Part shown: positions 58,397 through 64,000 of the stretch, one piece after another
Position numbering within the stretch: the stretch's first letter is position 1
Layout: every line of letters starts with the position of its first letter
Assembly: GCA_029718625.1 (NCBI GenBank)
Contig: CM056387.1
Coordinates: 39,313,431 to 39,377,430 of the forward strand
From: Synaphobranchus kaupii
Lineage: Eukaryota; Chordata; Actinopteri; Anguilliformes; Synaphobranchidae
Length of the DNA: 64,000 nt
Direction: 5' to 3'
The notes under the pieces: generated by a model
Databases searched by the model: none
Seen by the model: the letters and a program-made list of their open reading frames with translations, nothing else
Told to the model about the DNA's origin: nothing
Position numbers and translations under genes: made by a program

Positions 58397-59235
58397 GCCT
58401 TGCATGCATTGTTAAATAGGACTGATGAAAGCACCCTGCCCATTATTCACAGCGTGGCCTGGCTAATTTGTGTGCTCTTACAAGTACAAAGATGTCAAGC
58501 AGGAGCTGTGTGCTTACATTGGCTTCCCCTGGGACCATTAATCCTTTGGCTGGTGTCTTTTCTGCACAGTCTCACCTGGCTCAGGGCACTGCCAAGAAAC
58601 TGCTGTTTGGGGCCTGTTCCTTTCCCTGCGTTTACTGTGTTACTACACTCCCCCACCACACGTGCAAAGGAGTGGTGTGGGAAAGTGAAAACCAAGCGAT
58701 GGCGCATCAAGGTTACTCTAGGAAGAAAGACAATCTAAAATGGTGGAGCTGAAAATGAGAAGGATTTTGAAAGGCTGCATCACAGTAGCGAATTGCTCAA
58801 GTGAAAATTGCCATCCCTTTCATTGCCGATTTTAACCGAAATTCATCTGTTCTGCGTAACAAAAAACATCACAGTCAGTCAGCATACTCCATCATGCCAG
58901 TGTCACTGTATCATTTAACTGATGTGTGGTTTAAGAGTAACAGGGCTGTGAACTCACACTGATGATAGGAACCATGTCGGTGTGGCTTTGTTTACTGCGT
59001 GTCTACCTGGAGATACATTTTTAGAGATGTTTGACATTGACGGTCATGAAGACTACAGTCTGAAGGAGGGGCTATGCCCCCGGTTCCTGGCAAAGAGCAC
59101 AGTGCTAATTAACTGATAACTAAACACATACGTGCTTTCCGGAATGAGAAAATATCATTCTTCTGGTAGGAATGAAAGCTCTGGAGGGGAGATTAAGATT
59201 GAAATTTACAGAGAATACATATCGTAGCAGGTGCA
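58396..59235. other. Intronic sequence
   Basis: Open frames of up to 165 codons start in the C/CA repeat and have no domain. Nothing else recognised. Confidence 0.4.
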
Positions 59236-60015
59236 TAATGTTCTCTGAAAAGGTCAGTCGAAAATTGCAGTAGCCCTAATTGGTGACTTATCAATAATGC
59301 ATTACAACTTAACTGGATCCGGGGAGGACGCGTGGGCTACAAATCTGGGCGCAGACTTTTTTTTTAATGCCAGTTATTTAAAGAAAAATGACGAGAGATG
59401 CAGAGAGAGAGAGCGCTGGAGATCTAGATCCTCCCAGGGCCGAGCCGGCTGCTAAACTTCAAGACCTGCATTGATCAAGGAGTCGATTACCATATCGATC
59501 GCAGCCTGGAAATTAGAGGGGGCAATAGGACAGAACTATGAGAAAGGAGCGGATTTTTTGCATGATATATGCGCAAAACCGTGGAATTCATGCAGGGCGG
59601 AATTCATATTCTGGCGATCATTCGCTAAATATCTCTTCTTGGAATCAATCCTTTGAACTGTCACCGAAGTCTAGACAGGTAATATATAATGTGCGTCCAA
59701 TCTCTGTTCCCATGGAAAGCTTCCCACATTTGCCAAAGCATGACGATAGATTTTCTTTTTTTTTTATTGCTTGCGCAAATGAACAATGCAATTTGGGTCA
59801 GAGTTATGTGGAGGTGTCGTATGCACGTTGGGCCAGCACAAGGGTTTACATAAGACTGCACTATAATAAAATACATGCTGGGCTTTAATGCATTTGTAAT
59901 TTTTAGAAGGGTCCGCCTGAATGGATCTTCATATTTTCCTCGCTGTTTCCCGGCGAGGTGAAGCGATTCAGCTCGCCACTTGTACTAAATGAGAGACCTG
60001 TCAGAAATAAGGACA
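59236..60015. promoter_or_regulatory. Candidate cluster of conserved noncoding elements
   Basis: Long non-repetitive tract with CAATAATGCATTACAAC, TTAATGCCAGTTATTTAAAG, CATATCGATCGCAGCC, GCATGATATATGCGC, TGTACTAAATGAGAG. The texture is even and has no simple repeats over 700 bp apart from one GA and one T run. Confidence 0.42.
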
Positions 60016-60228
60016 ATTATTACTGTTAGATGGAGTCAGGATAGGTCGCCAATGGAATGGCGTACACTTGGGACTATGATAAGTACGGTAAACCCTTTGA
60101 CAAAAGGGGGGTGGGAGGGAAAATAAGAGATATTCAGATCTTTACCTGCGTTTTTTATATGAATTAGAATAAAATTTGCATGGTATTATCTCACCCTACC
60201 TATAAAGCAATTTGAATTTGATAGAGTG
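60016..60228. other. Intronic sequence
   Basis: Nothing recognised. Confidence 0.35.
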
Positions 60229-60725
60229 GGAGAGAGAGGAAAGTGAAAGACATGAGAGAGAAAGGGATGAGTGAGAGGGGTAGAGAGATTAAGAGTAGAG
60301 AGAGGGGACGAGTGAAAGAGGAGAGGAGAGAGAGGAAAGAGAGATAGAGGGGAAGGGGGAAAGAAAGAGGGGATAGTGGGAGAGATGGAGAGGGGAGAGA
60401 GAGAGATAGAGGGGAAGGGGGAAAGAAAGAGGGGATAGTGGGAGAGATGGAGAGGGGAGAGAGAGAGATAGAGGGGAAGGGGGAAAGAAAGAGGGGATAG
60501 TGGGAGAGATGGAGAGGGGAGAGAGAGAGATAGAGGGGAAGGGGGAAAGAAAGAGGGGATAGTGGGAGAGATGGAGAGGGGAGAGAGAGAGAGATAGAGG
60601 GGAAGGGGGAAAGAAAGAGGGGATAGTGGGAGAGATGGAGAGGGGAGAGAGAGAGATAGAGGGGAAGGGGGAAAGAAAGAGGGGGTAGTGGGAGAGATGG
60701 AGAGGGGAGAGAGAGAGATAGGTGT
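60229..60725. repeat. 62-bp purine minisatellite, about 6 units
   Basis: The unit contains GATGGAGAGGGGAGAGAGAG, then ATAGAGGGGAAGGGGGAAAG, then AAAGAGGGGATAGTGGGAGA. The period is 62 bp by the spacing of GGATAGTGGG (60371, 60433, 60495, 60557, 60621, 60683). One unit is 64 bp through an extra GAGA. A GA-rich flank precedes it. Nearly pure purine on the + strand; the Ser-Leu-Pro frames on the minus strand are artefacts. Confidence 0.95.
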
Positions 60726-60929
60726 GGCATAAGGAGAGAGAAAACAGGGGAAACCAGATGTAATGAAGATAAGAGACAGCTGAGTGCAGAGAGAGGAGGA
60801 ATAGGAAGTAATGCAAGCAGAGAGAAAAGTGAGGGAGAAGAACAGAGGTGAGTTATGGGATGCAAGACACAGAAGACTGGGAAGAAGTCATCTCAACCAG
60901 TTGGACGAAGACCTTGTTGGTCTAGTGTA

Positions 60930-61125
60930 GTATTCCATTACTGGCTTTTACTCTTATCCAGAGCAACTCACACAACCTTTTGCATTTTTTATTTATTTTT
61001 TACACAGTATTCATTTATATAGCTGGATATATACGGAAGCAATTCAGGTTAAGTACCTTACTCAAGGGAATCGAACCTGCAATCTTTAGGTCACCAACCC
61101 AGTTCCTTACACATTATGCTGTATT
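60930..61125 (-). mobile_element. tRNA-derived SINE, uninterrupted copy
   Basis: On the minus strand it reads a head with a B box (GCAGGTTCGATTCCC), then GAGTAAGGTACTTAACCTG, then TATATCCAGCTATATAAATG, and ends in the tail GTTGCTCTGGATAAGAG. It lacks about 20 bp after the B box compared with the copy at 9751. It gives the intact joining sequence that proves the insertion in the first copy. Confidence 0.85.
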
Positions 61126-61289
61126 AACAGCTATTAACAGCACTGTATTAACATCAAGTATTATTATTACAAAAAATGTATTCTTTGTTCAGATAAAAAA
61201 TTTATATAACTTTCCCGCAGTTGGATGCTCAGAAACATTAAAATGTGGCAGCAGTGTCCATTTCATACAGTAGGACGGTGGCATATATT
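61126..61289. other. Intronic sequence
   Basis: Nothing recognised. Confidence 0.35.
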
Positions 61290-61480
61290 ATTTCCATTAA
61301 TTAAATTATAGAGCAGTGTTATTGGTCCTGTCAGAGGAGAGCTCGCTGTTTGTTCTTACATTACAGTTTCTCAGGCTGCGGAGCAAAGACAATAACATAT
61401 CCTGATTGAGATTCTGTATGCATGCAAGCACTGCCGATTTCTCCATTTTTGAATGAATATAATTATGGCCCTAGATTGGA
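61290..61480. promoter_or_regulatory. Candidate conserved noncoding element
   Basis: TTTCCATTAATTAAATTATAG, GACAATAACATATCC, TGAATGAATATAATTATGGCC and GCATGCAAGCACTGCC in unique sequence. Strong homeodomain-site density. Confidence 0.45.
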
Positions 61481-61880
61481 ATTTTCAGAAAATTGAAATG
61501 CTGTTAAAACACTAGGCAAATATGTGGTTAGCAATGCTGGATGTGTGATCAAATAAATAAATAAATAAATGCCCCATAAAATGTGTTACATAAGCTCTTG
61601 AAATAAAGCAACATTAAAAGTGGAATAAAGGTCTTCTCAGAAGAAATTCAGCATAGGCAAGAAAATTAAATCAATTCTTCTTCTTAAATGGCTGCAGTGC
61701 ATGGAGGTACTGATAAATGTTAGAAAAACGTCAAAATACTTCATTGGAATGATGTGACAGGCCCAGGAGATACTAAAAACACTGGTGACTATGCAGGACG
61801 TTATGATACAAACTTATTCTATTCATGTTTTGGGGCATTGTACAGTATGGCGCATATGGTATGTGTCGGGCTTTAATATT
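61481..61880. other. AT-rich intronic sequence with (AAAT)n
   Basis: (AAAT)n, about 5 units, at 61549-61571. Nothing else. Confidence 0.6.
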
Positions 61881-62520
61881 ACAAACCCCAGTTCCAAAAA
61901 GGTTGGGACAGTATGTAAAATGCACATAAAATCAGAAAGCAGTGATTTGTAAATTCTCTTTTACATATATTTAATTGAAAACAGTACAAAGAAAATATAT
62001 TTAATGTTTTACCTTATCAACTTTATTGATTTTTGTAAATATACGCTAATTCCCAATTTGATGCCTGCAACACGTTCCAAAAAAGTTGGGACAGGGGGAA
62101 AAAAAAAAGACTGGGAAGTTCAAAAAACACCTGTTTGGAACATTCCACAGGTAAACAGGTGATGCTATCATGACTGGGTATAAAAGGATATCAAAATACA
62201 TTGATATCTTATTTCCAGGTACTCTTACAAGCGATACTATAACCTCTCTGCATTCGAATGGATCTCTATGGGAATTGGGGGGTGGGACTAGATTAAGCTG
62301 TAAATTACACAAGAATAGTATGGAACCCATAGTTGGCTATATGGCTGTAAGTCTTCAAGGGTCTGTAGTATCAAACAAGCCTCAAACCATCACTCTGTTG
62401 CCAGATATGCAGTGTATATGGATGGATCACTTTAAGGGTTGTTTCTCCTGACTCATTTTCCTATTGCACTCAATGGGAAAATAAGTCAGGAGAAACAACT
62501 TTTTTGGAATTGGGCTTTGT
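61881..62520. mobile_element. Complete 640-bp non-autonomous DNA transposon
   Basis: Left end ACAAACCCCAGTTCCAAAAA and right end reverse complement ACAAAGCCCAATTCCAAAAA are inverted repeats of about 25 bp. The left 300 bp (AAAGTTGGGACAGGG, CACCTGTTTGGAACATTCCA, GGGTATAAAAGG) matches from memory a DNA transposon widespread in fish. The middle is unrelated filler without a transposase frame. Near the right end CTCCTGACT(C)ATTTTCC folds on its inverted copy (62434-62457 against 62472-62498). Family uncertain, possibly Kolobok-like. Confidence 0.8.
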
Positions 62521-63325
62521 AGTACCCAAGACCTGTCAGCATACCCTTTCATGCTAGGAACATTACAGGAATGATGGTAATTTTCTCTGGGTAAAGGACA
62601 TGCAGAAACCTAAAAAGGCATTTATTGCACATCATTTATTTAAAAATCTATCACCTTAGCTAAGCACTTTTTGTACCTCTATATTAATTTAACAGATTAT
62701 CTTATTTCCAAATATATGCATTTATATGACTATGGATATGAATATGTAACATCTACCTCTGAAACCTAATTCTATACTTTCCACTGTGGGTATCTATGTT
62801 AAATTCAGTCAAGGGAAAGAAATAGTTATGGTAACACATTCGTAATTTTGTTCATGTAAGGATGCATAACAGGCAAACTGAAGTGCTAGATTAAAAACAT
62901 TAACAAAAGGTCTACCATCTTATTTTTTGTTGGCAATTACACAGCTTTGAACCAATTAAAATCACCACCAAGAGACAGGTCTCCACGAGAGCCTTAAAAA
63001 GAAGATAGAACGTGCACAGATGAAGTGTCTACTGTGAGTGCATGGAGGAAGAGGGAGGATGGGAGAGACAGTGGCCCTCAGGGGACCCGGTCTTCATAGG
63101 GCTGCAGTATAGGGTTGTGTGGGGGGGTGCTGTGTTTCATGTAATGATCCCAGTGCTCCGGCCTCAGCCTGTTGATAAGTAGCGACACGCGCGAGAACCG
63201 GGGGGAGGGGGGGGGGGGGGCGCGCGAGTTGGGGTGGGTGGGGGGAGATGAATGTGATTGGATTGCCGGCCGACCGCGGTCTTTCCCATCTGTCTCGGAG
63301 TCTGCCATCCCATCTCGCGGGCGGC
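62521..63325. other. Intronic sequence with a G run
   Basis: G-rich at 63199-63250. Otherwise AT-rich and unremarkable. No exon. Confidence 0.4.
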
Positions 63326-63440
63326 GGGAGGTAATTGGGTTCATTGTTCTCACCACAGGATCCCCCCGAATGAAAGCTTCATTATCTGGATAACCATGAA
63401 TGTAAATGAGCCACACGTATACAGCAGGGTAATGGGAAAA
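63326..63440. promoter_or_regulatory. Candidate conserved noncoding element
   Basis: GGTAATTGGGTTCATTG, GAAAGCTTCATTATCTGG, ATGAATGTAAATGAGCC in unique sequence between G-rich and C-rich runs. Confidence 0.42.
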
Positions 63441-63639
63441 AAATAGATCATCACCTGACACCCCCACCCCCCCCGCACTCTTAACGCCCCTCTCAGCCGA
63501 TGCCTCGCATCTCTGCGCGAGCGTGTGCGTGTGTAAAAAAAACGACCATATGCCTTTGCGTTCAAGTGTGTCCTTCTACGAGGGGCGAGAGCGTTTTCCC
63601 TCCGCAAGCGAGAGCCTTGATGTGGCTCCTTCTGAAGGC

Positions 63640-63870
63640 TGATTGAATGTCAGTATTTATGTATGTTTGCCTATGCATGACTGTTCACATAAGCCATTTG
63701 CTTTCCGTGGCTGTGTACAGCTTGTTGGTCTCTGGCAGCTGGACACAGGTATGCTTCATAACATATTCAGAGTACCTTTTTTACGCAAAACCGCCGAGCT
63801 GGAGCTGTCCGTGAGAAAACAATACGCCTCATTATTAATGAAGTTATTCATGCAAACACCTCCCCTCCTC
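63640..63870. promoter_or_regulatory. Candidate conserved noncoding element
   Basis: GTCAGTATTTATGTATG, CATAACATATTCAGAG, CGCCTCATTATTAATGAAG (palindromic CATTATTAATG) and TTATTCATGCAAACACC (octamer-like). It overlaps an 87-codon frame without recognisable domain. Confidence 0.42.
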
Positions 63871-64000
63871 CCGGAGAACTATAAAAAAAACGAAGTAAAA
63901 CGATAGAAAAACAGAAAGCAGAAGAGGCGTGTTGTAATTACTGTCGTGTCGATGGAGCTGAGTGGGAGGGGTCTCGGGCGTGGCGGGTACCGGCGGTGTT

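Larger units (their letters stand above)
39094..64000 (+). other. celf4: Intron downstream of the CELF exon (partial)
   Basis: From the donor at 39094 to the window edge no further CELF exon was seen. The next expected exon starts with EDRKLFVGML. The intron is therefore longer than 24 kb. It carries satellites, transposon copies and AT-rich single-copy islands. Confidence 0.7.

Overview
The window is vertebrate genomic DNA, very probably from a teleost fish. Long (CA/TG)n and (GA/CT)n microsatellites, tRNA-derived SINEs, a decayed Tc1-like transposon and several small inverted-repeat DNA transposons (MITEs) all fit a fish. I cannot name the species. The SINE type suggests an early-branching teleost lineage such as the elopomorphs, but that is a weak guess. 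Nothing looks bacterial, and there is no operon, CRISPR array or phage module.

I can support one piece of coding sequence: a 49-bp exon on the + strand at 39045-39093. It has a textbook branch site and 3' splice site and encodes MTRPIQVKPADSESRG plus one base. This is the short exon of a CELF (CUGBP/Elav-like) RNA-binding protein that finishes RRM1. The sequence fits the CELF3/4/5 group. More than 39 kb of intron before it and 24 kb after it point to celf4. The rest of the window is read as two introns of that gene, transcribed left to right. I looked for the flanking CELF exons (the 83-bp exon before and the ~135-bp exon after) and did not find them.

Layout: 1-9.1 kb holds CA/TG microsatellites, a MITE nested in another MITE, AT-rich candidate enhancers and a 15-bp minisatellite. 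9.7-10.3 kb is a SINE split by a Tc1-like relic. 10.7-25 kb is mostly single-copy sequence with candidate conserved elements, a GA-rich minisatellite and a MITE flanked by TTAA. 27.2-30.3 kb is a duplicated 1.3-kb block on both sides of an exactly 500-base N gap, which looks like an assembly artefact. 34.1-34.8 kb is a 45-bp array. 39 kb is the exon, followed by a CT-rich tract. 43.2 kb holds a second SINE type. 45.7-47.2 kb is a 57-bp satellite with decayed units at its left edge. 48.9-49.3 kb is a 36-bp array. 55.7-56.5 kb has two MITEs. 60.3-60.7 kb is a 62-bp purine array. 60.9-61.1 kb is a minus-strand SINE. 61.9-62.5 kb is a complete 640-bp inverted-repeat transposon. 63.3-63.9 kb has more candidate conserved sequence.

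The long open frames in the window are almost all artefacts of tandem repeats whose unit length is a multiple of three (15, 36, 45, 57 bp) or of dinucleotide repeats. I found no new protein system. The most useful observations are the CELF exon and its splice signals, the assembly duplication, the graded satellite, the nested transposons, and many UG-rich and CT-rich tracts inside a gene whose own product family binds UG-rich RNA. Candidate regulatory elements were called by eye from composition and homeodomain-like motifs; no alignment was possible.
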